From Euryarchaeota archaeon UBA173 (GTDB lineage: Archaea; Thermoplasmatota; Poseidoniia; Poseidoniales; Thalassarchaeaceae), in contig DAJH01000066.1 in assembly GCA_002498925.1 (NCBI GenBank), forward strand, positions 1,528-38,846: 37,319 bases of DNA. Reading direction: 5' to 3'. Shown here piece by piece: positions 8,098-16,007 of the stretch. Positions within the stretch are counted from its first letter, which is position 1. Every line of letters begins with the position of its first letter. The translations under genes were made by a program, and so were the position numbers. The notes beneath the pieces were generated by a model. It saw only the letters and a program-made list of their open reading frames with translations. It had not been told where the DNA came from and did not search any database.

Positions 8098-8643
8098 ATG
8101 GGAGAAGAGGGGGCGGACATACCACTGGCGGTGGACATGGATGGCACTCTGATACTGTCTGACTTGTCCGATATCAGTGTCAAGAGGGTTCTTTCAAGGC
8201 GCCCTTGGATGATTCCCGGAGTGATACTGAAGGAATTCCTGGGCAAGAGGGCTGAGTGGAAGAGGGACTTAGCGAGGAAGCTGGTCTTTGACCCCTCGGA
8301 GCTCGATTATCACCATGCATTCCTCGACTGGCTTACCGGAGAGCATGCCAAGGGAAGGATTCTGATTCTGGCAACCGCTTCTGACAGGATTGTGGCTGAA
8401 CAGGTCGCTGCTCATGTAGGCCTATTCTCAGATGTCATGGCATCGGACAGGAGTTACAACCTGCGAGACAAGAAAAAGGCCGAGGCCCTCGTAGCACGCT
8501 TTGGAGAGAATGGTTTCGGATACGCTGGCAACAGCAGACACGATCTAGCAGTATGGGAAAAATCGGGGCAAGTTATTGTGGTCAATCCTGACAAGGGCCT
8601 TCTGGAAGAGGTCGGGGATTCGGCAGACATCGTATTCGAATAA
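8098..8643 (+). CDS. HAD-superfamily phosphohydrolase
   Basis: 181-residue single-domain haloacid-dehalogenase-fold protein. Motif I is DMDGT (D13 nucleophile, D15). ILATASDR supplies the motif II Thr/Ser, DKKKAEAL the motif III Lys, and GYAGNSRHDLAVW the motif IV acidic residue. Small helical inserts follow motif I. The sequence resembles HAD domains found fused to, or next to, UbiA-type prenyltransferases. That fits its position directly ahead of a cis-prenyltransferase gene and suggests a polyprenyl-phosphate or sugar-phosphate substrate; this part is inference. The upstream gap of 57 bases shows no clear Shine-Dalgarno or strong TATA box. Confidence 0.8.
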   Translation: MGEEGADIPLAVDMDGTLILSDLSDISVKRVLSRRPWMIPGVILKEFLGKRAEWKRDLARKLVFDPSELDYHHAFLDWLTGEHAKGRILILATASDRIVAEQVAAHVGLFSDVMASDRSYNLRDKKKAEALVARFGENGFGYAGNSRHDLAVWEKSGQVIVVNPDKGLLEEVGDSADIVFE

Positions 8644-8692
8644 TCTCATTCCAAGGCGACTCCCTTTAGTGGGGCCGTCATCTGGTCAACTC

Positions 8693-9574
8693 ATGGGGAG
8701 GCGGCGGAGTGCCCTAGGAGTACGCCTAGACTCCCTTGCAAAGTGGATGCTGAGATTCAGAATAGTCTCAGTTCCAGCTAGAATAATTGCTAATTCTAGC
8801 TATGCATGGAGTTTCGTCTCTAGGACTGACAGGATTCGAGCAAACAGACTGGGGAGCCGTCTCAAGGAGGGGGGTCTACCTCAGCACGTTTCGATAATCA
8901 TGGATGGAAATAGGAGGTTTGCCTGGAACAGCCAGTTGGACAGGAATATCGGACACAACCAGGGAAAGGAGAAACTCAAGGAGGTCATGAACTGGATCTT
9001 AGATTTGGAAATTCCCTACTTCACGGTGTACGCACTATCTACCGAGAATATCAACGAGAGGTCGGAAGAGGAGTTGGAGGCGTTGTATGACCTATACGTC
9101 TCGGGTCTGACGGAAATCTCTGAAGATCCAAAGATACACTCCAGGAGGGTGAAGGTCCAGGCCGTTGGACGCTTAGAGATGCTTCCAGATAGGGTCCGTG
9201 AATCAATCAGGATTGCAGAAGATGCCACATCGGAGTATTCTGATTTCCTCTTCACCGTGTGTCTTGCGTATGGTGGCAGGGAAGAGATAGTTGATGCAGT
9301 GAGGGAGGTCGCTGCAGCACACGCAGAAGGTGAAATTTCTCTTGAGTCGATAGATACTGGGCAAATATCCAGTAGACTGTATACATCTAATCTTCCTGAC
9401 CCGGACCTAGTCATCCGAACTAGCGGCGAAGAGCGGATTTCGAACTTCCTTCTATGGCAAATTGCGTATTCTGAACTACACTTCACTGATGTACACTGGC
9501 CGTCATTCACTAAGTCTGACCTCTACGAGGCTCTAGAGTCATTCCAGAAGAGGAGGAGGAAATATGGGAAATGA
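8693..9574 (+). CDS. uppS: cis-prenyltransferase (polyprenyl diphosphate synthase, UppS/DHDDS family)
   Basis: Condenses isopentenyl diphosphate with an allylic primer to make the long-chain cis-polyprenyl carrier lipid that archaea use for glycan and N-glycan assembly. Signature elements from the ATG at 8693: SIIMDGNRRFA with catalytic Asp 71, GHNQGKEKL, YFTVYALSTEN at 109-119, CLAYGGREEI, and the late DLVIRTSGE...NFLLWQ...ELHFTD..WPSF block. The about 60-residue N-terminal extension is basic and hydrophobic and may associate with the membrane. The frame stays open upstream into the HAD gene, but the ATG at 8693 has a TATA-like CTTTAG about 28 bases ahead and gives a normal length (293 aa). 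Its last 11 bases overlap the Nudix gene. Confidence 0.94.
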   Translation: MGRRRSALGVRLDSLAKWMLRFRIVSVPARIIANSSYAWSFVSRTDRIRANRLGSRLKEGGLPQHVSIIMDGNRRFAWNSQLDRNIGHNQGKEKLKEVMNWILDLEIPYFTVYALSTENINERSEEELEALYDLYVSGLTEISEDPKIHSRRVKVQAVGRLEMLPDRVRESIRIAEDATSEYSDFLFTVCLAYGGREEIVDAVREVAAAHAEGEISLESIDTGQISSRLYTSNLPDPDLVIRTSGEERISNFLLWQIAYSELHFTDVHWPSFTKSDLYEALESFQKRRRKYGK

Positions 9575-10010
9575 CGCATGCCATCACTGTGGACGGGATA
9601 GTTACAGAAGCCCGTCGGTGGCAGTCGACGCAGTGGCACTGAGAGAGGGTGACTCTGGAACTGAGGTTCTCCTAATCAGGAGGGGGAAGGAGCCGTACAA
9701 GGGTATGTGGGCATTCCCAGGAGGTTTTGTGGACTATGGGGAGGACCCTGAAGATGCTGTAATCAGGGAGCTAGAGGAGGAGACGGGAGTGGATGGATTC
9801 GAGCCGGTCGCTCTATCTATTCACGGGGATCCAGACAGAGATCCACGCAAGCATGTCATCGCCCTGTTCTACCTAGTTGAAGTCGATCCAGAATCACTCC
9901 CCGTGGCAGGGGATGACGCCTCGCATGCTGAGTGGAGGCCTCTAGACCAGATTACTGAGGAAGAAATATCCGGGGATCACATCAGGATTATCGAGATGCT
10001 CCGGGATTAG
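9564..10010 (+). CDS. Nudix hydrolase (ADP-ribose/nucleoside-diphosphate type)
   Basis: 148-residue Mg-dependent pyrophosphohydrolase of nucleoside-diphosphate-linked compounds. The Nudix box spans residues 53-75: GGFVDYGE...AVIRELEEETG, with the REXXEE glutamates. The sequence before it (PYKGMWAFPGGFVDYGE) is typical of ADP-ribose pyrophosphatase-like members. The N-terminus begins MGNDACHHCGRD, a single CxxC pair that looks like half of a zinc knuckle and is seen in some archaeal Nudix proteins. It overlaps the prenyltransferase gene by 11 bases, which implies coupled translation. The exact substrate cannot be told. Confidence 0.92.
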   Translation: MGNDACHHCGRDSYRSPSVAVDAVALREGDSGTEVLLIRRGKEPYKGMWAFPGGFVDYGEDPEDAVIRELEEETGVDGFEPVALSIHGDPDRDPRKHVIALFYLVEVDPESLPVAGDDASHAEWRPLDQITEEEISGDHIRIIEMLRD

Positions 10011-10039
10011 TTCTTTGACTGGCAGCCCCTACGGATTAC

Positions 10040-10417
10040 ATGGCTCGCAAGCTGAAGATAGATACGGGAGCGGAAGTTTTCGCTCCATACTCGCCGGGAA
10101 TAACTGTCAAAGATCACATCTGGCTCTCAGGACAAGTCGGCGTTGACGGGGGCGACTCGATAGGGGGGCAGACACTCAGTGCCCTCTCGAAGATTGACGA
10201 CTTGCTGATTGCAGCTAACTCATCTAGATCCGATCTTGTCAAGGTGGTGATACTCCTATCTGACATGAGTGATTACGGGGCTGTCAACGAAATCTACGGC
10301 GAATGGCTAGGAGACACGATGCCCCCGGCCAGAGCTGCATACCAAGCAGCAGGACTCCCCCTAGGGGCACTGATTGAGATTGTCTGTGAGGCCTTTCGTG
10401 GATGTGGCGCTCAATGA
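10040..10417 (+). CDS. RidA/YjgF-family enamine/imine deaminase
   Basis: 125-residue trimeric RidA-fold protein. RidA proteins hydrolyse reactive 2-aminoacrylate and related enamines formed by PLP enzymes. The family core is clear: IWLSGQVGVD at 27-36, a long helix with QTLSALSKIDDLL, VKVVILLSDMSDY, and the substrate-binding Arg 98 in PPARAAYQAAGLPLGALIEI with Glu 113. The ATG lies 29 bases after the Nudix stop. Its TGA is shared with the next start codon (ATGA, 10414-10417), coupling it to the cupin gene. Confidence 0.92.
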   Translation: MARKLKIDTGAEVFAPYSPGITVKDHIWLSGQVGVDGGDSIGGQTLSALSKIDDLLIAANSSRSDLVKVVILLSDMSDYGAVNEIYGEWLGDTMPPARAAYQAAGLPLGALIEIVCEAFRGCGAQ

Positions 10418-10773
10418 ACCATGACATTATCCTGAAGAGGTTCGACGAGCCAGACGAGTTGCGGGTTTTCGAGAAGGGGACGTTTGAGGTAATCCACTTA
10501 GAGGGAATGACAATAGGGAGAGCAACGTATGAGCCCGGGTGGAAGTGGTCCGTCGATGTCTCGCCCCTCTCTGGAACGGACTTCTGCGAGGTAGAGCACC
10601 TAGGGATGGTGCTTGAGGGGCATGCCACCTGCGCCTTCAAGGACGGTGAGGTTTACACCCTCTCTCCTGGCGATCTATTCTACATCGGCCCAGAGCCGCA
10701 CGACAGTTGGGTCGTAGGCGACGAGAAATATGTCTCATTGCACTTTCAAGGAGCAGACAAGTACGCCGATTGA
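10414..10773 (+). CDS. Small single-domain cupin
   Basis: 119-residue protein with a cupin beta-barrel pattern: MTIGRATYEPGWKWSVDV, then VEHLGMVLEGHATCAFKDGE (motif 1 region) and LSPGDLFYIGPEPHDSWVVGD (motif 2, with the usual PGD and a His). His residues in the VEHLG and EPHDSW segments could bind a metal. The start is the ATG overlapping the RidA stop; an upstream in-frame ATG at 10402 would lie inside ridA and is less likely. No specific substrate is evident. Such proteins often act as isomerases, dioxygenases or binding proteins. Confidence 0.82.
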   Translation: MNHDIILKRFDEPDELRVFEKGTFEVIHLEGMTIGRATYEPGWKWSVDVSPLSGTDFCEVEHLGMVLEGHATCAFKDGEVYTLSPGDLFYIGPEPHDSWVVGDEKYVSLHFQGADKYAD

Positions 10774-10825
10774 ATGAAAGACCGGTATTGGGAACGCTTA
10801 GGAGCAGCCCCATGCAGCCCGACGT

Positions 10826-12208
10826 GTGAGCGTGTTCAAGGCGTACGACATCCGTGGCTTGGCTGGAAGCCAGCTCGATGCTGAGTTCGCAGAGAGGCTC
10901 GGCTCTGCGATAGTCACTCACACGGATGCGAAAACGATAGCCGTAGCACGGGACATCAGGGAATCTGGGCCTGAGCTTCATACTGCACTTCTAACTGGGA
11001 TAACTTCGGCTGGTGCCGATGTCCTAGATTTGGGAATAACCACCACAGGAGTCCTCTACAGGGCTACAGTCGATTTGGAAGTAGATGCCTCTATAGTTAT
11101 CACAGCTAGCCATAATCCACCAGAATACAACGGATTCAAGATTTGCAGAGGTAGACTTCCGATGGCGGGAGAAGAGCTACAAGAGCTACGAGCCACCTTT
11201 GAGTCAGGAGATTTCAACATCGGATCGGGTAATGTCACAGATCTCCCGGACTTCCAGTTAGACGTTGTAGATGCGATTTTGGAAAACTCTGGCAAGCCAT
11301 CCAGGCCTGTTCGAATTGCGATTGACTGTGGCAACGCAGTCCCGGGGCCGCTTGCAGTAGAGCTGATGAAAAGGTCCGGAGTAGACTTGGTTCCCATTCA
11401 CTGCTCGTGGGACAATGCCTTCCCGAACCACCCGCCCGATCCAACAAGGGTCGAGAATATGGCGGACCTCGCCCGTGCTGTCACTGAGAATGGCTGTGAG
11501 TTCGGCATAGGTATGGATGGTGATGGGGACAGGATAGGCGTGGTTGACGAACTCGGTAACTTCATTCATCCAGATAGGCTGATGACGCTCTTCGCGAAGG
11601 ATATTCTTTCAGGCAGGGAGTCGCTTTCAGAGGAGGAGCGGACCGTTTTCTTCGACGTGAAGTGCAGTCTGGCTCTAGAGGAGTCGATATTGGAATACGG
11701 AGGAGTCCCGGTTATGGTTAGAACGGGCCACTCATTCATGAAGAGGGAATTGGATAGGAATCCGTCATCTCCCCTCGCTGGAGAGATGTCCGGGCACTTC
11801 TTCATCCATGACAAGTGGCCAGGATTCGACTGCTCGCTTTACAACACAGCAAGGCTATTGGAGATAGTTGGGAGGGATCCATCCCCATCCAATGGCGGAC
11901 CGTCCTTCTCCGATCGTTTCTCGTCCCTGCCTGACTACCCCTCGACTGGAGAGGCGAAGATCCCCCTCACAGGGGAGCGCGAAGAGGTGATGGGCGCTGT
12001 GAGGGAGGCCTTCTCCGACATCGAGTGCTCCACTGTGGACGGGATCAGAGCAAGGTACGAAGACGGTTGGTTCCTGTGTCGGCCAAGCAACACTGAGCCC
12101 ATCCTGGTCATGCGTGCAGAGGGAAGAGCTCAGACTGCTCTCGAGGGAATCCTTTCAGATGTGAATGAGCGTATCGGGCACATAGCTGACCTGAGCGCGC
12201 TACGCTGA
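10826..12208 (+). CDS. Phosphomannomutase/phosphoglucomutase (alpha-D-phosphohexomutase)
   Basis: 460-residue four-domain phosphohexomutase that moves phosphate between C6 and C1 of hexoses, feeding nucleotide-sugar and glycan synthesis. FKAYDIRG opens the protein. Catalytic Ser 95 lies in ITASHNPPEYNGFK. The Mg-binding loop is GMDGDGDR (D231, D233, D235). The sugar-specificity loop is GEMSGHFF, and the phosphate-binding loop is CRPSNTEP near the C-terminus. The start is GTG at 10826 (a GTG at 10832 is possible); the only nearby ATG, at 10812, is closed by a stop after five codons. Whether it favours mannose, glucose or glucosamine phosphates cannot be read. Its stop abuts the stop of the convergent membrane-protein gene with no bases between. 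Confidence 0.93.
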   Translation: MSVFKAYDIRGLAGSQLDAEFAERLGSAIVTHTDAKTIAVARDIRESGPELHTALLTGITSAGADVLDLGITTTGVLYRATVDLEVDASIVITASHNPPEYNGFKICRGRLPMAGEELQELRATFESGDFNIGSGNVTDLPDFQLDVVDAILENSGKPSRPVRIAIDCGNAVPGPLAVELMKRSGVDLVPIHCSWDNAFPNHPPDPTRVENMADLARAVTENGCEFGIGMDGDGDRIGVVDELGNFIHPDRLMTLFAKDILSGRESLSEEERTVFFDVKCSLALEESILEYGGVPVMVRTGHSFMKRELDRNPSSPLAGEMSGHFFIHDKWPGFDCSLYNTARLLEIVGRDPSPSNGGPSFSDRFSSLPDYPSTGEAKIPLTGEREEVMGAVREAFSDIECSTVDGIRARYEDGWFLCRPSNTEPILVMRAEGRAQTALEGILSDVNERIGHIADLSALR

Positions 12209-12748
12209 CTAATCCATCTGTTCGGAAATGCTGGAGACTAGCAGGGGTATTGCGACAAGTGCCCCGCAAAGGCCGTTCGTGACAAGTCCGAAGCCCATTC
12301 CATCGAAGACAGGGAGACCCATGGCCATGTTCATGGGTGCCTGCAAGACATAGCCAAACACCAGCAGTCCGAGTGCTATGTGTACGCCCTTCTTCTTGTA
12401 CTGGATCATGAGCACGCCTGCATAGACGCCGATAGCGGAAAGTACGAGTGTAAAGAGCCCGAGAAGGGTGAGCAAAAATCCTCCTTCGGCCGCACCTTCC
12501 CCCATTTCGGCCGCGAAACCTGCAAGCAGGGCGCCGCCTAAGACAAGAGCAAGAGAGCCTAGAAATGCAATTACCTGGAATAGTGAATATATGGCCCCAA
12601 TGATGATTGGAACGGGTGACTTCGAGGCATAGACGACAGGGGGGGTCTGCTCATACACGCCTGCATCAGCAGCGGGTGTCTCACTTGGCGTTCCTGACAA
12701 TGTGCTTCCTTCCTGGGCTGCGCCCTCGGTGGTCTCTTCCATGCGCAC
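12209..12748 (-). CDS. Hypothetical four-helix membrane protein
   Basis: 179-residue protein of no recognised family. The first about 45 residues are acidic and rich in Thr, Pro, Ala and Glu and probably face the cytoplasm as a disordered tail. Four hydrophobic segments follow: PIIIGAIYSLFQVIAFLG, an alanine/glycine-rich stretch ending near LLTLLGLFTLVLSAIGVYAG, a segment after the basic QYKKKG loop (IALGLLVFGYVL) and a last one near LCGALVAIPLLV. The start is GTG at 12748 or ATG at 12742. It stands alone on the minus strand between convergent manB-like and divergent tRNA genes. Confidence 0.7.
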   Translation of the reverse strand: MRMEETTEGAAQEGSTLSGTPSETPAADAGVYEQTPPVVYASKSPVPIIIGAIYSLFQVIAFLGSLALVLGGALLAGFAAEMGEGAAEGGFLLTLLGLFTLVLSAIGVYAGVLMIQYKKKGVHIALGLLVFGYVLQAPMNMAMGLPVFDGMGFGLVTNGLCGALVAIPLLVSSISEQMD

Positions 12749-12824
12749 CCATAGGGGCGCCCTGACTTAGTACTGCCTACGGCACCGATTCTCTTATCCG
12801 GGACTCTTGATTGGACGCGTCGCT

Positions 12825-12901
12825 GCCACTGTAGCTTAGCTCGGTATAGCGTCTGATTCGTAATCAGAAGATCGGGAGTTCAAATCTCCCCAGTGGCTCC
12901 A
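12825..12901 (+). tRNA. tRNA-Thr (anticodon CGT), CCA encoded
   Basis: The cloverleaf folds by eye. Acceptor GCCACTG pairs with CAGTGGC over 7 bp. The anticodon stem TCTGA/TCAGA encloses the loop TTCGTAA, giving anticodon CGT at positions 34-36, which reads ACG threonine codons. The T stem GGGAG/CTCCC encloses TTCAAAT. The discriminator is T and the terminal CCA (12899-12901) is genomically encoded. No intron is present. CTTATCC about 29 bases upstream may be a weak TATA box. The convergent pgk gene ends only 2 bases beyond the CCA. Confidence 0.95.
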
Positions 12902-12903
12902 TA

Positions 12904-14211
12904 TCACGATTCTCTTGGACTCAATCCCAGAGCGGAAAGGAGCGGGGTGAACTTCTCCTTAGATGACTCGAGCGCCTCGAACACGGGCATCCTGTCTCCA
13001 GAAAGCATGCAAAGGACAGCTCCCCCTCCAGTGCTGTTGTGGTGGACTTCTCCGGCCTTCCCCCTCTGGTTGAAGAGCGCACTAGTGTGGCCCCCTCCGA
13101 CTATGGTGACCCCTGGGGCCTCCACGAACATGTTCATGATCTCGATAGTCCCATATGCAAACTCGGACTTCTCGAAGTAGGAAGGAGGGCCATTCCAGAG
13201 AAGGCATCCTGCCCCCATTATCAGTGGCCTCAGATTCATCATCGTCTCTATTCCGATATCGTAAATTGGGAACTCGGTGGGTAAGTCACTAACCGACATT
13301 GGCACTCTCTTTCCTACTGACTCGACGGCCAAATCGGTCGGGAGGAATAGCAGGTTGTGGTGGTTGGAGATTAGTTCCTCGGCCATTTCCCATGTCTCTT
13401 CGAAGGAGTCGCCAAGGGATTCCCTAACAAAGTCCCTGTTCGTGGCACCGATATCCGTACCGTCCGCCCATAGCATGAGGTTTCCAACCACCCCCACCAT
13501 AGCTATCCTATCCACCGTCCCCTTTTCGATGAGGTTCAATGCCACACGAAGCGAGTCGTCGCACTTTATGCCTCCAAGGATAACCACGTATGGCCTAGGA
13601 GGGTCAAAAACTGCAGTTCTCAGTGCGTTGATCTCCTTCTTCATCAGACGCCCAGCGATGCATGGCACCTCACCAGCGAACCCAGTGAGGGAGGGGGAGC
13701 TCCTATGCGCAGTTGCGAAGGCGTCCGTGACGTAGGCGTCAATCACCGCAGAGAGGTTCCTAACAATCTCGGAGTTGGCCATTTCTTCGGGGCTGGCCCT
13801 CTTCATGCTGATTTCTTCTTCATGCTTGCGAACATTGTCCAGGAAAAGGACGTCCCCGTCGTCCATCCCCTTGATTGCTGAAATGGCATCTTCGCCGCAG
13901 ACATCTGAAACGAACCCGACAGGCCTCCCTATCAGACTCGAGAGGAGGACGCTATGTGGCTCCGTACTCGTGAAATCAAGATACCCCGGTCTTGACTGAT
14001 GCGAAATGATTACGACTTTTGATGAAGAAAGGGCCTCTAATGTTGAAAGGAACTCAGTGAATCTGCGATCGTCCATGAACTCCATTGTCTCTGGGTTTAG
14101 AGGGGAGTTGACGTCCACTCTGAGCAACACTGTACGTCCATCAAGGCAAACGTCGTCCAGCGACAGAACGCCTGTCACAGTGGGCCCCACAGGTAGCCCA
14201 CCTAAGGCCAT
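12904..14211 (-). CDS. pgk: Phosphoglycerate kinase (archaeal type)
   Basis: 435-residue glycolytic/gluconeogenic enzyme interconverting 1,3-bisphosphoglycerate + ADP and 3-phosphoglycerate + ATP. Substrate-binding motifs of the N-domain are LLRVDVNSPLNP (29-40), ISHQSRPG (69-76), FLDNVRKHEEE, and DAFATAHRSSPS (163-174). The C-domain shows LGGIKCDDS at 212-220 in place of the usual GGAKVxDK/S, and GGGHTSALF near residue 375, the nucleotide-binding glycine-rich turn. The ATG at 14211 has family-like sequence within about 15 residues. It diverges from the M24 peptidase gene over 41 bases. Glycolytic partners (mutase fusion, phosphohexomutase) lie 2-6 kb away on the other strand. Confidence 0.95.
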   Translation of the reverse strand: MALGGLPVGPTVTGVLSLDDVCLDGRTVLLRVDVNSPLNPETMEFMDDRRFTEFLSTLEALSSSKVVIISHQSRPGYLDFTSTEPHSVLLSSLIGRPVGFVSDVCGEDAISAIKGMDDGDVLFLDNVRKHEEEISMKRASPEEMANSEIVRNLSAVIDAYVTDAFATAHRSSPSLTGFAGEVPCIAGRLMKKEINALRTAVFDPPRPYVVILGGIKCDDSLRVALNLIEKGTVDRIAMVGVVGNLMLWADGTDIGATNRDFVRESLGDSFEETWEMAEELISNHHNLLFLPTDLAVESVGKRVPMSVSDLPTEFPIYDIGIETMMNLRPLIMGAGCLLWNGPPSYFEKSEFAYGTIEIMNMFVEAPGVTIVGGGHTSALFNQRGKAGEVHHNSTGGGAVLCMLSGDRMPVFEALESSKEKFTPLLSALGLSPRES

Positions 14212-14220
14212 TGGGGTTGT

Positions 14221-14235
14221 TTAGGACGTGCCTAA
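14221..14235. promoter_or_regulatory. Short inverted repeat between pgk and the M24 peptidase gene
   Basis: TTAGG-ACGTG-CCTAA has 5-base perfect arms. It sits in the 41-base divergent promoter gap, 10 bases from the pgk ATG. It could be an operator, but short arms can occur by chance. Confidence 0.25.
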
Positions 14236-14252
14236 CTTACCAAATCCCTTTC

Positions 14253-15530
14253 ATGGTAAGGCCCGGAAGAGCATCCATGGTCTGGGATGCGGAGTCCATA
14301 ACCGGGCCCGATGGGCAGGATTGGCGTGTCCCGGTTTCGGAGCTTGAGTCACGGCAGAAAGCGCTCTCTTCCGCACTTACATCGGAGGGGATTGAGTCAA
14401 TTCTAATTGATGACCCTGTTGAGCTATACTGGCTCACTGGAGGGAGGCAGAACAGCATACTTCTGGTTGGTTCAGAGGAATCCGGAATAGAAACCACACA
14501 TTGGGTTAGAAGATCTTTGGAAAGAGCGGTTTTCGAGTCGGGAGGCGACGACTCGCCCCACCATTCCGAGAAGCAGCCGAGGATGGCATCACTGTCAGAT
14601 TCATTGGTTTCCTCTGGTTGCACAGAAAGGCCCTCGATGCTTTCAGGAAAGGTTCCACATGATAGGTGGTCCTTCCTCAATTCGAAGATGTCTGGAATTC
14701 CAGGCGAGTCTCTTGACGGAACAGGAATCCTCTACTCACTCAGAGAAGTGAAGTCAGAGTGGGAAATACAGATGCACAAGGAAAGTGGGGAGGTGAATAG
14801 TAGAATGTTCGAAGCCGTCTCCGAGGCAGGTAAGGAAGGTTGTACAGAGTTGGATCTAGCTGCTGCCGCTGACTCTGTAAGTCGGGAAGCCGGTTTCGGA
14901 GGCAGAATCAGGATGCGACGTTGGCCGATGGACTGCGACAGGGTCGTTGTCGCCGCCGGACGTTCTGGTTCCGTCCCATCTTACTTCGACTCCGCAATAG
15001 GTGGGCTGGGGGCCAGCCCCATTTCCTCGTTGGGAGCTGGTTTTGGAAGAGTCAAGGCCGGAGATCCAGTTCTGGTAGACATCGTTCACCTGCACAGGGG
15101 TTACGTCTCTGATTGTACGAGGATGTTCAGTGTGGGGAGTTTGGATGAGGAGTGGATGTCAAGGCTTGATGACATGGTGGAGATCAAGCAAGCTGTGGTG
15201 GACCAACTCGGGAAGGGCGAAGATTGTTCGTCTGCTTGGCTTAGGGGGAGCGAGATGGCATCGGAGATGGGGCATTCAGAGAACTTGATGGGGATGCACC
15301 CCAATCAGTCCAGTTTCCTTGGACACTCTGTTGGCTTGGAGCTAGATGAGGCGCCAGTAGTCGCTCTTGGTTTTGATCGGGAATTGAGGGTTGGCGGGAC
15401 CATGGCGGTAGAGCCCAAGGTGATTCATCGAGAAGGGGCAATCGGCAATGAAGACACGTGGGTAAGGACCAGTGGGGGCATGGAGTGCCTGACGGCTGGT
15501 TCATCATTGCCTGATCTGATGGAGTGGTAA
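14253..15530 (+). CDS. M24-family metallopeptidase (Xaa-Pro aminopeptidase/prolidase-like)
   Basis: Creatinase/aminopeptidase-P-fold ('pita bread') enzyme that trims N-terminal residues or X-Pro dipeptides, using two metal ions. The N-terminal half is the creatinase-N-like domain (PVELYWLTGGRQNSILLV). The catalytic half holds the ligands in order: two Asp in VLVDIVHLHRGYVSDCTRMF, His in FLGHSVGLELDE, Glu in AVEPKVI and Glu in IGNEDTWV. LREVKSEWEIQMHK, between the domains, is a family hallmark. The frame is open from a TTG at 14211, which overlaps the pgk start; ATG 14253 (425 aa) is preferred and ATG 14277 is possible. With the secreted M14 enzyme, it suggests dependence on peptides. Confidence 0.9.
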   Translation: MVRPGRASMVWDAESITGPDGQDWRVPVSELESRQKALSSALTSEGIESILIDDPVELYWLTGGRQNSILLVGSEESGIETTHWVRRSLERAVFESGGDDSPHHSEKQPRMASLSDSLVSSGCTERPSMLSGKVPHDRWSFLNSKMSGIPGESLDGTGILYSLREVKSEWEIQMHKESGEVNSRMFEAVSEAGKEGCTELDLAAAADSVSREAGFGGRIRMRRWPMDCDRVVVAAGRSGSVPSYFDSAIGGLGASPISSLGAGFGRVKAGDPVLVDIVHLHRGYVSDCTRMFSVGSLDEEWMSRLDDMVEIKQAVVDQLGKGEDCSSAWLRGSEMASEMGHSENLMGMHPNQSSFLGHSVGLELDEAPVVALGFDRELRVGGTMAVEPKVIHREGAIGNEDTWVRTSGGMECLTAGSSLPDLMEW

Positions 15531-15532
15531 AA

Positions 15533-15826
15533 TTGAGCAAGGCCAAGGAGTTAGCACAGAGGAAGCTAGCTAGGGTCCTAAGGGGGAGGAAAGAGCCGCA
15601 TGGAAAATCCATAACGGATGAGGGCATTCTCAGGGGTGTTGATGTCGATGAATCGGGAATAGTGCAGTTATGGATTCAACCTACCCATCCACACTGCCCA
15701 TGCTGTCTGGATGATCTGATCAGACTTAGGAACGCTCTAAACGACCAAAATGGGATTCTAGCTTGCCATCTAGAGGTGGTTGGCATTCCTCATTCTGAAC
15801 GCTGGACGGCTGCTGTGAACGAATAG
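15533..15826 (+). CDS. MIP18/DUF59-like small protein
   Basis: About 97 residues. After a basic N-terminal helix (KAKELAQRKLARVLRGRK), residues about 30-90 follow the MIP18/DUF59 beta-alpha-beta pattern: GILRGVDVDESG, a strand (VQLWIQPTHPHCPCCLDDL) with a cysteine cluster HCPCC, a helix with RLRNAL, then a strand ILACHLEVVGIP and a terminal ERWTAAV. DUF59 proteins (PaaD, SufT, MIP18) help assemble or deliver Fe-S clusters and carry a conserved Cys at this place. The match is partial and the call tentative. The start is TTG 15533, behind a GGAG, or GTG 15524; either way it is tightly coupled to the M24 gene. Confidence 0.6.
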   Translation: MSKAKELAQRKLARVLRGRKEPHGKSITDEGILRGVDVDESGIVQLWIQPTHPHCPCCLDDLIRLRNALNDQNGILACHLEVVGIPHSERWTAAVNE

Positions 15827-15832
15827 TGCCCC

Positions 15833-15997
15833 TTAGTCGCTCTTCGGTGGATCGCCCGATTTCTTACTACTCTTCCTTTCCTCTATTTCTTCAATCTTTG
15901 ACAATATTCTAGTCGAGAGCCACCAGATCGATATAGAGACCCCTATGACCGAAATTAGCAGGGCCTGCAAGAATCCCGAATCTGACCAGTCTACCAT
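15833..15997 (-). CDS. 54-residue single-span membrane protein downstream of ferredoxin
   Basis: Short ORF with ATG at 15997 and TAA at 15833-15835. It begins MVDWSDSGFLQALLIS, has one clear membrane helix (about residues 9-28, ending at WWLSTR), then a charged amphipathic helix (ILSKIEEIEERKSSKK) and a hydrophilic tail. A good Shine-Dalgarno (AGGTGA, 16002-16007) stands 4 bases ahead and overlaps the ferredoxin stop codon, which strongly supports real translation. I recognise no family. Its position suggests an accessory or anchoring partner of the ferredoxin, but that is inference. Confidence 0.65.
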   Translation of the reverse strand: MVDWSDSGFLQALLISVIGVSISIWWLSTRILSKIEEIEERKSSKKSGDPPKSD

Positions 15998-16001
15998 ATT
16001 T

Positions 16002-16007
16002 TCACCT
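16002..16007 (-). promoter_or_regulatory. Shine-Dalgarno for the 54-residue membrane protein
   Basis: AGGTGA on the minus strand lies 4 bases before the ATG at 15997 and overlaps the TAG that ends the ferredoxin gene. It decides that the small downstream ORF is a gene. Confidence 0.6.
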
